Of a stretch of 58,946 nucleotides of DNA, positions 43,594 to 55,058 are shown piece by piece. The stretch's first letter is position 1, and each line of letters opens with the position of its first letter. A model generated the notes under the pieces. That model saw nothing but the letters and a program-made list of their open reading frames with translations, was not told the DNA's origin and did not search any database. The stretch lies in the IMG/VR virus record IMGVR_UViG_3300024243_001175, positions 1 to 58,946 of that record. One strand, written 5' to 3'. This DNA comes from a virus. A program made the position numbers and the translations under genes.

Positions 43594-43694
43594 GATGAAA
43601 ATCGTATAAAGAGTGGAGAAAGTTAATCTTCCACTTGTTTTATATGATTTTTATCGTATTTTTCAGATGGGTAAGCAGGATTGCTTTCTCCACT
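43594..43694 (+). ncRNA. Candidate structured RNA with alternative hairpins
   Basis: GATGAAAATCGTATA (43594-43608) pairs along 15 bp, with two G-T pairs, with TATATGATTTTTATC (43641-43655), enclosing a hairpin AGTGGA/TCCACT (43612-43617 with 43630-43635). AGTGGAGAAAG (43612-43622) also pairs perfectly with CTTTCTCCACT (43684-43694), which is followed by T5. The two folds are mutually exclusive, like an attenuator. No convincing gene covers 43519-43751; a 35-residue ORF overlaps 43502-43609. Confidence 0.5.
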
Positions 43695-43715
43695 TTTTAA
43701 ATAATAAAAACTTAT

Positions 43716-43740
43716 AGTAAGCAATTTTGCTTACTTTTTT
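43716..43740 (+). terminator. Intrinsic terminator after the lysis genes
   Basis: AGTAAGCA (43716-43723) and TGCTTACT (43728-43735), loop ATTT, followed by T5. Confidence 0.88.
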
Positions 43741-43751
43741 AATGCAAAAAA

Positions 43752-43967
43752 ATGTCAGTTATAGAAAAAGTATTATTTTGATGATTCTTCGTAGTATACA
43801 TGTTTTGAGTATCTATACTTATTTTTAAATATGATTCAAAGGGAGGTATGATACCTAGATGTGCATGACAATGATTTTATGTATATTATGATAATAAAGA
43901 TCAAATGTGTAAATGCTATAGATGATATAAGAGGGTTGAGTGAAAAATATGATGTTTTAAGAGATAA
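43752..43967 (+). CDS. Small membrane/secreted cysteine protein, 71 residues
   Basis: FGGFFVVYMFGVSILIF (about 9-26) is a membrane segment or uncleaved signal; the following 45 residues have four cysteines (RCAGQGFYVYYDNKDQMCKC, GCFKR) and basic charge, likely an extracellular disulphide-bonded domain. Own terminator at 43963. Function unknown. Confidence 0.7.
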
Positions 43968-43988
43968 GTTTTTATACTTATCTTTTTT
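43963..43988 (+). terminator. Intrinsic terminator
   Basis: GATAAGT (43963-43969) pairs with ACTTATC (43976-43982), followed by T6. The stop codon of the small cysteine protein is inside the stem. The next 100 bases hold only the promoter below. Confidence 0.8.
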
Positions 43989-44027
43989 ATTTTTACTATT
44001 TAGTAGAACTACTACTGAAAAATAAAT

Positions 44028-44055
44028 TTGACAAAAGAAATAAAATTAATACAAT
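44028..44055 (+). promoter_or_regulatory. Promoter of the restriction-modification operon
   Basis: TTGACA (44028-44033), 16-base spacer, TACAAT (44050-44055), the best consensus-like promoter seen in the window, followed about 40 bases later by the half-HsdS start. Confidence 0.75.
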
Positions 44056-44094
44056 GCTAATAACTTCAGTATTTTAACTACTAAGAAATAAATT

Positions 44095-44667
44095 TTGAGA
44101 AAACAAGTTAAAGATATTGCAGTTGTACAGACTTGATTATTTATTCGCACTATAGAAAAAGGTAATGTAACTTATCTCCAAGCTAAGCATTTTAATGATA
44201 ATGGAGAACTAAGAGAAAAACTAATACCTGATCTTAAAAAGAGTAGTATTCAAGATAAGCATATATTGCAGGATTGAGATATTCTTTTCTCTGCAAAATG
44301 AACTAGAAACTTTGCAACTGTATATAGGTCTGATTATTGACCATGTGTAGCTTCTTCTACATTTTTAGTTATAAGATTAACTAATAAAAATTATATACCA
44401 GAATTCTTATCTTTGATATTAAATAATTTTATGAGTTCAGATTATTTTAGAAAATATAATCTTACTTGAACAACAGTAAAATCAATATCAAAAAAGATAA
44501 TAGATGAATTTGAAATATGAAATATAAATATAGAAGAGCAGGAAAAATTATTAAAATTAAATAATTTACATAATAAGCAAATAGAGATTTTGCAAGATTT
44601 AACAGAAAAAAAAGATAAACTTATAAATAGTATAATTTTACAATATAACAATAAAGATAATGTCTAA
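44095..44667 (+). CDS. hsdS: Half-length type I restriction specificity subunit (HsdS)
   Basis: 190 residues, a single target-recognition domain with one C-terminal coiled coil. LRKQVKDIAVVQTGLFIRTI, YLQAKHFNDNGELREKLIPD, DGDILFSAKGTRNFATVYRS, and LLKLNNLHNKQIEILQDLTE are typical TRD and helix motifs. No ATG exists; TTG 44095 follows TAA ATT and is the best start. A half subunit could dimerise, or be an alternative specificity module to the full HsdS at 48033. It ends inside the hsdM start. Confidence 0.82.
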
Positions 44668-46189
44668 TAAAGTTACACAAAAAGAAATAAATCAAATTCT
44701 ATGGAGTGCATGTAGTACATTTAGATGAGTAATTGATGCAACTCAATATAAAGATTACATACTAACAATGCTTTTTATAAAATATGTTAGTGATGTATAT
44801 AAAGAAAAATATTCAGAATATTTAACAAAATATAATGGAGATAAAGAAAGGGCAGAATATGCTATGAAGCATGAAAGATTTATAGTGCCTGAAAATTCAA
44901 CTTTTGATTATATATTTGAACATAGAAATGATGTAAAAATTTGAGAAATAATTAATACAGCATTAATAGATTTTGAAGAAGCAAATAGAGAAAAATTAAG
45001 TAGTGAAGATGGGTCATGAATATTTAGAAATATTGACTTTAATAGTAGTAATTTATGAGAATTAAAAGAAAAAAATAAAATATTAAAAGACTTAATATTA
45101 GACTTTAGTAACGAAAAACTAAACCTTACTCCATGACATCTTGAATGAAATGATGTAATAGGAGATTCATATGAATATCTTATAGCAAACTTTGCAAGTG
45201 ATGCAGGGAAGAAAGCTTGAGAATTCTACACACCTTCAGAAGTATCAACACTAGTAGCTAAGCTTACAAAAAGTAAACCATGAGCTCGTATATGTGATCC
45301 AACATGTGGTTCAGGATCGATGTTAATTAAAGCAGGTAGAGAAGTATGATCAAAAGACTTTGCATTATTTTGACAAGAGGTAAACTGAGCAACTTGGGCT
45401 CTTGCAATAATGAATATGTTTTTACACTGATTTGATAATGCAACAATTCGTTGGGGAGATACATTAAATAATCCAAAACTGAAAGAGTGAGATACATTAA
45501 TGAAATTTGATACAGTAGTTGCAAATCCTCCATTCTCTCTAGATAAATGGGGTGCTGATAATGCTGCAAGTGACCAATATAATAGATTTTGGAGAGGAGT
45601 ACCACCAAAAAGTAAATGAGATTGGGCTTTTATATCTCATATGGTAGAAACTACTTATGAATGAACAGGTAAAGTCTGACTTGTAATTCCTCATTGAGTA
45701 TTATTTAGATGAGCAAGTGAATGAAAAATTAGAGCTAAAATGATAGAAGAAAATTTATTGGAAGCTGTAATTTGATTACCTGCAAACTTATTTTTCTGAA
45801 CTTGAATACCTGCTGCAATTTTAGTATTTAATAAAGGAAAGAAAGATAATAATGTATTATTTATAGATTCAAGTAAAGAGTTTGAGGTAGCTAAAAATCA
45901 AAATAAGTTATCTGGAGATAATATAAATCATATACTATCTACTTTTGATAAATTTCATGAATGAAAATTAGAAGCTTGAATAGCTGAAGAAAAATATAGC
46001 TATGTGGCAACTTTTGATGAAATAAAAGAAAATGATTTTAATCTAAATATTCCTCGCTATGTAGATACTTTTGAAGAAGAAGAGGAAGTAGAAATAACTG
46101 AGGTTCAAAAAGATATAAAAGAACTTAATAAAAAACTTTGAGAAACTGAAAAAGAAATGGATAAGTATTTAGAGGAATTAGGATTTTAA
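44660..46189 (+). CDS. hsdM: Type I restriction-modification methyltransferase (HsdM)
   Basis: 509 residues, N6-adenine methyltransferase. The N-terminal HsdM domain has VIDATQYKDYILTMLFIKYV. Motif I is DPTCGSG at 213-219, motif IV is NPPF at 289-292. GEFYTPSEVSTLVAKL precedes motif I, and a C-terminal coiled coil (QKDIKELNKKLGETEKEMDK) contacts HsdS. Overlaps the half-HsdS gene by 8 bases. Confidence 0.95.
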
Positions 46190-46205
46190 TATTTAAATAA
46201 AAAAT

Positions 46206-46715
46206 ATGTTTGATTTTTTTAGCTCACCTGTATTTGTTATTATATGATGAATCTCTACTATTATATTAATAGGAGGTTTAATCTATACAATATATCTCAT
46301 TTTTAAATGAGTATTGCCTGTATTATACAGATTATGAATAGGTTTATCAAAAAGAGAAATAGCAATTTTTGCTGAGGATAAATATGAGGGTTTAAAAAAT
46401 ATATTAGTAGATTCAAATATTTTTAATGAAAAGAATATAATAAAAATTGAAAAGAATGAAATAAAGAAATCAAATGGAATATCAATTTTATTAGTTCATT
46501 GGAGTAGTTTTAAAGACAATATAGACGAAATATTAACTGAAAAAAAACATTCAGATTGATTAATTATTTATGCGCCACAGGAAGAATGATTTATAGATAA
46601 AGAAGATATAAAAAAGTTAAATTGAGAATCAAATTGTATTATAGTTAATTTTAGATGAAGACTATTAAATGATATATTAGTAAGTATGATAACAACAAGT
46701 TATGAAAAAAGATAA
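46206..46715 (+). CDS. Transmembrane protein, probable CBASS-type effector
   Basis: 169 residues. An N-terminal membrane segment or pair of segments lies at about 8-45 (FVIIGGISTIILIGGLIYTI, YLIFKGVLPVLYRLGIG). A soluble alpha/beta domain follows (KREIAIFAEDKYEGLKNILV, ISILLVHWSSFKDNIDEILT, GLIIYAPQEEG) and ends in NFRGRLLNDILVSMITTSYE. The gene overlaps the CD-NTase start by 14 bases, the usual layout of effector plus cyclase in CBASS. Effector role is inferred from pairing and topology. Confidence 0.65.
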
Positions 46716-48021
46716 ATTAAATACTCGTTTAAGAGAATATGCAAAATCTCTTTCACCTAAAGATGATGAAAAGGATTTAATGAGTAAAGTTTATAATGCA
46801 GTAAATAATGTATTATGAATAAATAACTGTATTCAAATTTGATCTTATCCTCGTTATACTTCCATAACTCCAGTACATGATCTAGATGTATTATATATAT
46901 TATGAGAATGGAATGAAAATTCTCATAATCCTTTAAATACATTGATTGACTTAAATAATAAATTAATTAGTGATTTTGATAATCCTACAAAATACAGTAT
47001 TAAAATTTCTCAACAAACCCACTCTGTTACAATTTCTTTTCAAGAAAATAATGAAGAAAAATTTTGATTAGATATTGTACCTGCATATATTTTTAATAAA
47101 AATGAGTTTTGATTAGATAAATATAAAGTTCCTGAAATTATCAATATATCTCATAAAAATAGAATAAAAAAATATAAGAAATTAACTGAATCGCATGAAG
47201 AAATGTGATGGATTAATTCAGATCCAAGATGATATATAAAAATTGCTTCTGAATTAGATTCAGCTACAAGGTGAGAATTTAGAAAAAGTGTTAAATTAAT
47301 AAAAAATTGGAAAAACAATTTATGCAATAGTGATGAAAATCTGAAATTAAAATCATTTCATTTAGAACAAGTAATAACTAACTTTTTTAGAGAAAATAAT
47401 GATCTAGAAATTTTCGATGCAGTTTTTAATTTTTTTATTGAATTGCCAAATATTATTGCAAGACCTAATCAGATTTCTGATAGAGCAAATTCTGATAAAT
47501 ATATTGATGATTATTTAGTAAAATTAACACAACAACAAAAAAATAAAATTATATTAGCTAGGGATTGCTTACTAATAAAATTAGAAAATATTTCTTCTAA
47601 CGATAATATTAGAAACATTTTTGATATATGCTACTATGAAAGAGTTTGACCTGAAGAAAAATTTTTATTCGACCAGAAAATTCCAGTTTGTACCGATTCA
47701 AATTATTCTTTTAAAATTTGTGGGAATGTTCATCAAAGAGATTGATTTAGAGCATTTGTATTAGATGTTTTATGAATAATTAGTATTGACAGAAAAATAA
47801 CATTTTGAATTGAATGAAATCAGCCAAATGTAGACTTATTCAAGTGGAAAGTTAGAAATGATAGCAATTGTGATAGTCCTAGAGGAGAAATTACTGATCA
47901 TAGGACATTAAGAGAACCTGAGCATACAAAATATTGATGAAATCATTATGTCGAATGTTATGCTATATTAAATAATGTATGTGTAGCAAAAGAAAAACAA
48001 AATGTAAAATTAAATAAATAA
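46702..48021 (+). CDS. CD-NTase (cGAS/DncV-like nucleotidyltransferase) with AGS-C sensor domain
   Basis: 439 residues. The nucleotidyltransferase motif GSYPRYTS begins at 47, with HDLDV giving Asp60 and Asp62, and the third acidic residue is GLDIVPAY (Asp124). A helical domain follows. The C-terminal 105 residues carry the AGS-C pattern: WKVRN, SPRGEITDH, HTKYGGNHYVECYAI and NVCVAKEKQNV, a domain proposed to sense a ligand in defence nucleotidyltransferases. Likely makes a cyclic oligonucleotide that activates the preceding membrane protein. Sits between hsdM and hsdS. Confidence 0.85.
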
Positions 48022-48032
48022 CTATATAAAAT

Positions 48033-49301
48033 ATGCAAAAAGAACTTACTATTAAACCATGATATAAAAATATTCCTCATATATGAGAAATTCCTGAAGA
48101 TTGGGAAGTTAAAAATTTATGAAATATTTGAGAATTTAAAACTAGTAGCGTTGATAAAGTTATTGTTGAATGAGAAAAAATTGTTAATTTATTAAATTAT
48201 ATGGATATTTATAGGAATAGACTTATAAATAATAAAATAGAATTTACTAAAACTTCTGTAAATGATAGACAATTAGAATCAAGTAATCTTACAAAATGAG
48301 ATATATTATTTACTCCTTCATCTGAAACAGCTGATGATATATGACATTCAGCCGTTGTAGAATATGACTTAATTGATACAGTTTATAGTTATCATGTAAT
48401 GAGATTTAGATTAGATGATCAAGAAACCTTAGATAACACTTTCAGATGATATGTGTTTAATAATCAAATGATTAAAAAAGAGTTTTCTAAGAGAGCTACT
48501 TGAAGCACAAGATTTACTTTATGAAAAAAAGACTTTGAAGATTCAATTTTTGCTTATCCCAAAAATATATTAGAGCAACAAAAAATTGCAAATATTTTAA
48601 AAACTTCTGACTCTCAAATAGATATTACTAAAAATATCATTAAAAAAATTGAATTAAGAAATAAATGATTACAACAAAAACTTCTTAGTTGAAAAAAAAG
48701 ATTAGATTGATTTAGAGATGAATGGAATGATATACAGATGAATGATTGTTTAAATTATGTACCTAGATGAATTCCAAAGCCCTTAGATAAATATTTAGCT
48801 TTATGAATTAGAAGTCATGGTAAATGAATTTTTCATAAACCTGACTCAGATCCAAAAAATATAGCTATGGAAGAATTATTTGTAGTAAAAGAGAATGACT
48901 TAGTTGTTAATATTACATTTGCATGGGAACAAGCTGTTGCAATAGCTTCTAAAGAAGATGAGTGATGATTAGTTTCTCACAGATTTCCAACTTATACTTT
49001 CAAAAAGGATAAAGCAATTCATGAATATTTTAAATATTTAATTATTCAGAAAAAATTTAAATATATGCTTGATTTAATATCTCCATGAGGAGCATGAAGA
49101 AATAGAGTATTGAGTAAAAAAGAATTTTTAAAAATGAAAGTCAATGTTCCTTGAGTGGAAGAACAAAAAGCAATTGCTGATGTATTAAATAAAGCAACTG
49201 AGCAACTAAATTTTTATAAAAATAAGTTAGAAAAATTAGAATTTACAAAGAAAGGACTTATGCAACAACTTTTAACTGGTAAAACTAGAGTAAACTTTTA
49301 A
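48033..49301 (+). CDS. hsdS: Type I restriction specificity subunit (HsdS), full length
   Basis: 422 residues with two target-recognition domains and two conserved helices ([20 protein letters not shown] near 185 and [20 protein letters not shown] near 375, followed by [20 protein letters not shown]). [20 protein letters not shown] and [20 protein letters not shown] are typical starts of each half. Determines the DNA sequence recognised. Confidence 0.93.
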
Positions 49302-49319
49302 TTATTAACTATATATATT

Positions 49320-49547
49320 ATGGAAAATTACCATCTTACAAAAGACTGAGAAGGGTATAAATTAAAAAAGGAATGAGCTGAAAGATCAACTAAAAAATTT
49401 GATGGAACTAAAGAAGAAGCCTTAAAAGAAAGTATTGCTTTTATGAAAGGTCATTGAGGTTCTCTTAAAATACATAAAAATGATTGAAAATTTCAAGAAG
49501 AAAGAACTTATCCAAGAAGTGCAGATCCTTCAAGTTCAGAATGATAA
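49320..49547 (+). CDS. DUF2188-family small protein
   Basis: 75 residues. YHLTKDGEGYKLKKEGAERS, TKKFDGTKEEALKESIAFMK, GHGGSLKIHKNDGKFQEERT and YPRSADPSSSEG follow the DUF2188 pattern ('VxpxxdGWxVkxegaxrasxxfxTkxEAixxArexaxxxg'). Often carried near restriction or mobile genes. Role unknown. Confidence 0.8.
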
Positions 49548-49567
49548 TATTTTATTAACCAAACAAT

Positions 49568-52500
49568 ATGGCAACAATAAGTTTTTTAGAAGATCATATC
49601 TCTCAAATTCCTGCTTTGCAAATACTTCAAAAGTTATGATATAAATACCTAACACCTGAAGAAGCTCTGGAATTTAGAGGATGAAAAACAAGTCAGGTAA
49701 TACTTGAAAGTGTTCTTCGTGAACAATTACATAAAATCAATAAACTTAGCATTAGTTCAACAAAAACTAGTGCTTTTAGTGATTGAAATATTGAAAAGGG
49801 TATTTTAGCATTAAAAGAATTACCTTTTAATGAATGATATATAAGTGCATCTGAATATGCATTTAATTTACTTACTCTTTGAAAAACACTTGAACAAAGC
49901 GTTGATTGAGATAAGAAAAGTTATAATTTACAGTTTATTGATTGGGAAAATATAGAAAATAATGTTTTTCATGTAACTGAAGAATATGAAGTTCTAAGAA
50001 CTTGATCTAAAAAAAGTTATAGACCTGATATTGTTTTATTTATAAATGGTGTCCCTATTTGTGTTATTGAATGTAAAAGACCTGATATGAAAAAGCCTAT
50101 TGAACAGGCTGTATCACAACATTTAAGAAATCAACAAGAAGATTGAATAAGATCTTTGTATGTATATTCTCAATTACTTATGAGTATAGCAACAAATCAA
50201 TCTCTTTATTGAACTACTTGAACTCCTGAAGAGTTTTGGGCTCATTGGAATGAAAAATTTGAATCTGAAAAAGATGAGAATAATTATAAGGAAAAATTAA
50301 ATAAACTAAAAAATAAACATCTTTCAATTAATGAAAAAGATAGAATGTTTTGAGATAGATTTAAATATGTTAGAAATTATTTTGATAATCTAGAAAAAGA
50401 AGAAGTTTTATCAACTTTACAAGATGAATACCTTGTAAATTTATGTGAACCAAAAAGATTATTAGATCTTATATTTGGATTTGTTATTTATGATGATTGA
50501 ATCAAGAAAATAGCGAGATATCAACAATATTTTGCTATAGAGAAAACAATGAAAAGAATTTCTAATGTAAGTTCTTGAAAAAGAAAAGGTTGAGTTATAT
50601 GGCATACACAATGAAGTTGAAAATCACTTACTATGGTTATGTTAGCTCAAGCTCTTATTTCTGATGAAAAAATTAAAAATCCTAAAATTATTCTAGTTAC
50701 AGATAGAACTGATTTAGATATTCAAATCTCTGAAACATTTAAAAAATGTTGAGTTGTAGTAAATAAAGCTAAAACAGGTAAAGATTTAGTTGAATTATTA
50801 GAAAGTACAAGTGATGCAGTTGTTACTACCGTTATTAATAAATTTGAGGCTGCAGTTAAAAAGATAAAAAATCCATTAACTTCACATGATATATTTGTTT
50901 TAATTGATGAGTGACATCGTACTCAGTATGGTAATTTTAATATTCAAATGGAAAGAACTCTTCCAAATGCATGTTTTATTGCTATGACTTGAACTCCTTT
51001 AATGAATAAAGAAAAAGATACAGCTAATAAATTCGGTTGAATTATTGATGCTTATACTGTTGATCAGGCTGTTGATGATAAAGCAGTTGTTCCTTTACTT
51101 TATGAGGGAAGATATGTAGAACAAAAAGTAAATTCAAGAGCTATTGATCTTTATTTTGAAAGAATTTCTAAAGATTTATCAACTAAGCAAAAAGCTGATT
51201 TAAAAAAGAAACATAGTCGTGCAGATCATTTAAATATTGCTGATCAAAAAATTAATGCAATTGCTTGGGATATAAGTCTTCATTATGAAGAAAATTGGCA
51301 ATGAACTTGATTTAAAGGTCAACTAGTATGTCAAAATAAAGAATCAGCTATTAAATATAAAAAATATTTAGATGAAATCTGAATTGTAACCTCTGATGTA
51401 GTTATTTCTTCACCTGATGATAGAGAATGAGAAGATAGTGCTTATGAAAAGTCTGAAGATCTTATTAAAAGATTTTGGGATCGTATGATGGATGAACATG
51501 GAAATACTAAAAAATATAATGATAATATTATTAGTAGATTTAAAAATAAAAAAGATCCTGAAATAATTATTGTTGTTGATAAATTATTAACAGGTTTTGA
51601 TGTTCCTAAAAATGTTGTTTTATATTTAACTAGAAACTTGAAAGCTCATACTTTATTACAAGCTATAGCTCGTGTTAATAGAGTAGCTGAAAATAAAGAT
51701 TATGGTTATATTATTGATTATTATGGTGTATTATCTGAATTAGATGAAGCATTAAAACATTATTCTTCAGTAGATGATTTTGATAGTAAAGATTTAAAAG
51801 ATACTTTTACTAATATTGATATTGAGATTGAGAAATTACCTCAAAGACATTCAGATGTATGGGATGTATTCAAAACCATAAAGAATAAACATGATTTAGA
51901 GGCTTTTGAGCAATACTTAAGAGATGATGAAAAAAGAGAAAATTTTTATGCAAAATTAAGAGATTTTTGAAAAACCTTAAAAATAGCTCTTTGATCTATT
52001 AAATTTCATGATAATGAAGATCCTGAAATTGTTGATAAATTTAAAGATGATATGATTATGTTTTATAAAATTCGTCAATCAGTTGCTTCTAGGTTTTCAG
52101 ATGAAATAGATTATAAGAAGTATGAATGACAAATTCAAAAATTAATAGATACTCATATTTCTAGTGATGAAGTTAAAACTATTGTTGAAGAAGTAAATAT
52201 ATTTGAAAAAGATAAGTTTGAAACTGAATTAGAAAAAAAAGAATGAGAAGCTGCAAGAGCTGATACTATTGCTTCTCGTACATCAAAGCATATTAATGAG
52301 AAAATGGATGAAGATCCAGCTTTTTATAAGAAATTTTCTGATATGCTTAAAGATGCTATAAAAGCATATGAAGATCATCGTATAAATGAAACTGAATATT
52401 TGAAAAGAGTTAGTGAAATTATGAATAATGTTTTATTACATAATGATGATACATTTCCTGAAGAAGTTATTTGAAATGATGTTACTAAAGCATTATATGG

Positions 52501-52774
52501 TATTTCTAGAGATTTCTTAAAAGAAAATAATGTTACTGATGAAGATAAGATTAAAGAATTATCTATTAATATAAGTTTACAAGCTGACAATATTTTTACA
52601 AGCATGAGAATAGTTGATTGGCAAGACAATATAGATGTTGTTAAACAAATGAAAATGCAAGTATTTGACATGGTTTATGATGAAATTAAATCTAAATCTA
52701 GTTTAGATATTTGAATTAATTTAATTGATCCTTTTATTGAAAAATGTATATGAATAGCGAAAATCAAGTATTAA
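49568..52774 (+). CDS. hsdR: Type I restriction endonuclease subunit (HsdR)
   Basis: 1068 residues; DNA translocase and nuclease. The nuclease domain has the motif RPDIVLFINGVPICVIECKR near 155-175. Walker A is QGSGKS near 348-353, the DEAD-like box is DEGH at 447-450, and later motifs are VDKLLTGFDVPKN and LLQAIARVNR near 690. Length and order after HsdS are as expected. Its last 31 bases overlap the YgjP-like gene. Confidence 0.95.
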
Positions 52775-53457
52775 CATTTTGATCTAAGGTAATAAAATAT
52801 ACTTTATTACAATTAGATAGAAAAACATTGGATATAGAAGTAACTCCTGAAATGGAGGTTATTGTTCGTGCTCCATTAAATTCTAGATTAGAATCTATAT
52901 TGGATAAAGTAAGAAAGAAAGCTCCATGGATATTTAAACAAATTAATTTTTTTAATGAGTTTCATCCAAAATTAACAGCTAAAAAATATATTACCTGAGA
53001 AACATTTTTATATTTATGAAAGCAATATATTTTGAAAGTAGAGATAACTACTGAGTCTGAAAAAGTTAAATTAAAATGAAAATACTTAATGGTATTTGTA
53101 AAAAATAAAGAAAATTCAGAAAAAGTAGTAGAAAGTTGGTATTTAAAACATGCTAAAGAAAATTTTAAAAAATATAGTGAATGAATTATAAAGAAGTTTG
53201 AGGTTTATAATGTAAAACCTTGAAAAATCTCTATAAGAAAGATGAAGTCAAGATGGGGAAGTTGTAGTAAAAAAGGGAATATAACACTTAATAGTGATCT
53301 TATAAGAGCTCCTAGAGGATGTATTGAATATGTACTAACTCATGAATGTAGTCATTTACTTGAGTACTGACATACAAAGAGGTTTTATGAAATTCAAACA
53401 TCTCAGATGCCTGATTGGGAAAAATGGAAAAATAAATTGGAAAGATTGTTGGCTTAA
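52744..53457 (+). CDS. YgjP-like metallopeptidase (DUF45)
   Basis: 237 residues. RKMKSRWGSCSKKGNITLNS followed by IEYVLTHECSHLLEYGHTKR gives zinc ligands HECSH at 200-204 and a downstream His. Such proteins are frequently encoded directly after hsdR in type I systems; their task there is unclear. The overlap with hsdR suggests coupled translation. ATG 52750 is a second possible start. Confidence 0.9.
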
Positions 53458-53475
53458 TTTTTAATTAGTACATTA

Positions 53476-54252
53476 ATGGATATTTTTAGTATTTTATGAG
53501 CTTGAAGATGAATTTGATCAATAATAGATAAATTTATAGAGTGAGCAAAATGGGGAAAAACACATAAACAAGATGAAGAAAATAAAAAAATCATAAGATC
53601 AAGACTTAGGGGAGTTTTTGATACTCATAAAATTGAAATAGAAAATATTTTCATTGATTTATTAAATGAAATGAAAAGTGAGGTATTGAAAAATGAAAAT
53701 CATGATAAAAAGGATGATAGAAGCAAAACTCTTTTGTTAAATAAAATAGATAAAATAAAAGAATGAAACTTATTGGATAATATTGATAAAACAGGAAATG
53801 AAATAGAAAATAATGATTATATTATTTTTATGTGGAAAACATTTTTTTATGATGAGAATATAAAGACCATAGAAAGTGATTTAAAAATAAACTTAGATAA
53901 TTTTTTAGATTTGTATTTTAGAGAAGCAAAAAATTATTTCTTATCTAATGAAAAAGCCGATATAAATTTATTAATAAATGAAAAATGAGAAATTTTAAAA
54001 TTGCTTGAAATATCAATTATTGAATTTGAAAAACTTATTTTAGTAAAATTACAAGGATTAATTAATTTATCAATCATTGATTCCATCAAACCTACATCAT
54101 CTATTAATGATGATAAAATAAATAATATGATAAAAAATGTTGATAAATTTGCTAATGATATTAAGCAATGAAAAATGAAGAAATATTATGGTAGATTACA
54201 AATTCTTTTAGATAAAATTATCATAGATATGATAAATAAAATTAAAAAATAA
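53476..54252 (+). CDS. Hypothetical helical protein, 258 residues
   Basis: MDIFSILGAGRGIGSIIDKF could be an amphipathic or weakly membrane-associated N-terminus; the remainder is charged and helical (LDTHKIEIENIFIDLLNEMK-like segments). No family recognised. Three bases before the ADP-ribosylglycohydrolase gene, so probably functionally tied. Confidence 0.75.
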
Positions 54253-54254
54253 AT

Positions 54255-55058
54255 ATGTACTGAGCAATTATATGAGATATAATCTGATCAATTTATGAAT
54301 GGGATAATATTAAAACAAAAAAGTTCCCATTATTTCCTAATGGTGTATTTTTTACTGATGATACTGTATTAACAGTGGCAACAACTTATGCTATTTTAAA
54401 TCGTTTAGATTTTTGAGAATCTTATAAGAAGTTTTATAAAGAATATCCTTGAAAATGATATTGATGAAAATTCATAGAATGGTGTGAGAATGATACAAAA
54501 TTATTTGGTATATTTGCTAGAAAACAAAACAGTTTTTGAAATTGATCTGCAATGAGAATTAGTCCTATTTGATATCTTTCTAATAATTTAGAAGAAGTAT
54601 TAAAAATATCTAAAATATCTGCAAAATGTACTCACTGACATAAGGAATGAATAAAATGAGCTCAATCTGTGGCTAGTGCAATATTTTTAGCTAGACAATG
54701 AAAAAATAAAAATGAAATTAAAAAGTTTATAGAAGAAAAATTTTGATATGATTTAAATAGAAAAATTGATGATATAAGGTTAATTTACGACTTTGATGTA
54801 ACTTGTCAGTGAAGTGTTCCTGAATCAATAATAGCCTTTTTAGAATCTAATGATTTTGAAGATGCAATCAGAAATGCAATATCTATTTGATGAGATAGTG
54901 ATACAATTGCATGTATAACTTGATCAATAGCTGAAGCATATTATTGAATACCTAATGATATATTAGAAAAAACTAAAAATTATTTAGACGATGATATGAT
55001 AAAAATACTAGATGAATTTTATAAAAAATATAATATTAATCCTAAAAAATGAATTTAA
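54255..55058 (+). CDS. ADP-ribosylglycohydrolase (DraG-like)
   Basis: 267 residues. MYGAIIGDIIGSIYEWDNIK, FFTDDTVLTVATTYAILNRL, GNGSAMRISPIGYL, KCTHGHKEGIKGAQSVASAI and SIGGDSDTIACITGSIAEAY contain the paired metal-binding aspartates (TDDT; GGDSDT) of the family. Removes ADP-ribose from modified targets. Within a defence cluster it may counter or complete an ADP-ribosylation reaction, though no ADP-ribosyltransferase is visible nearby. Confidence 0.93.
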
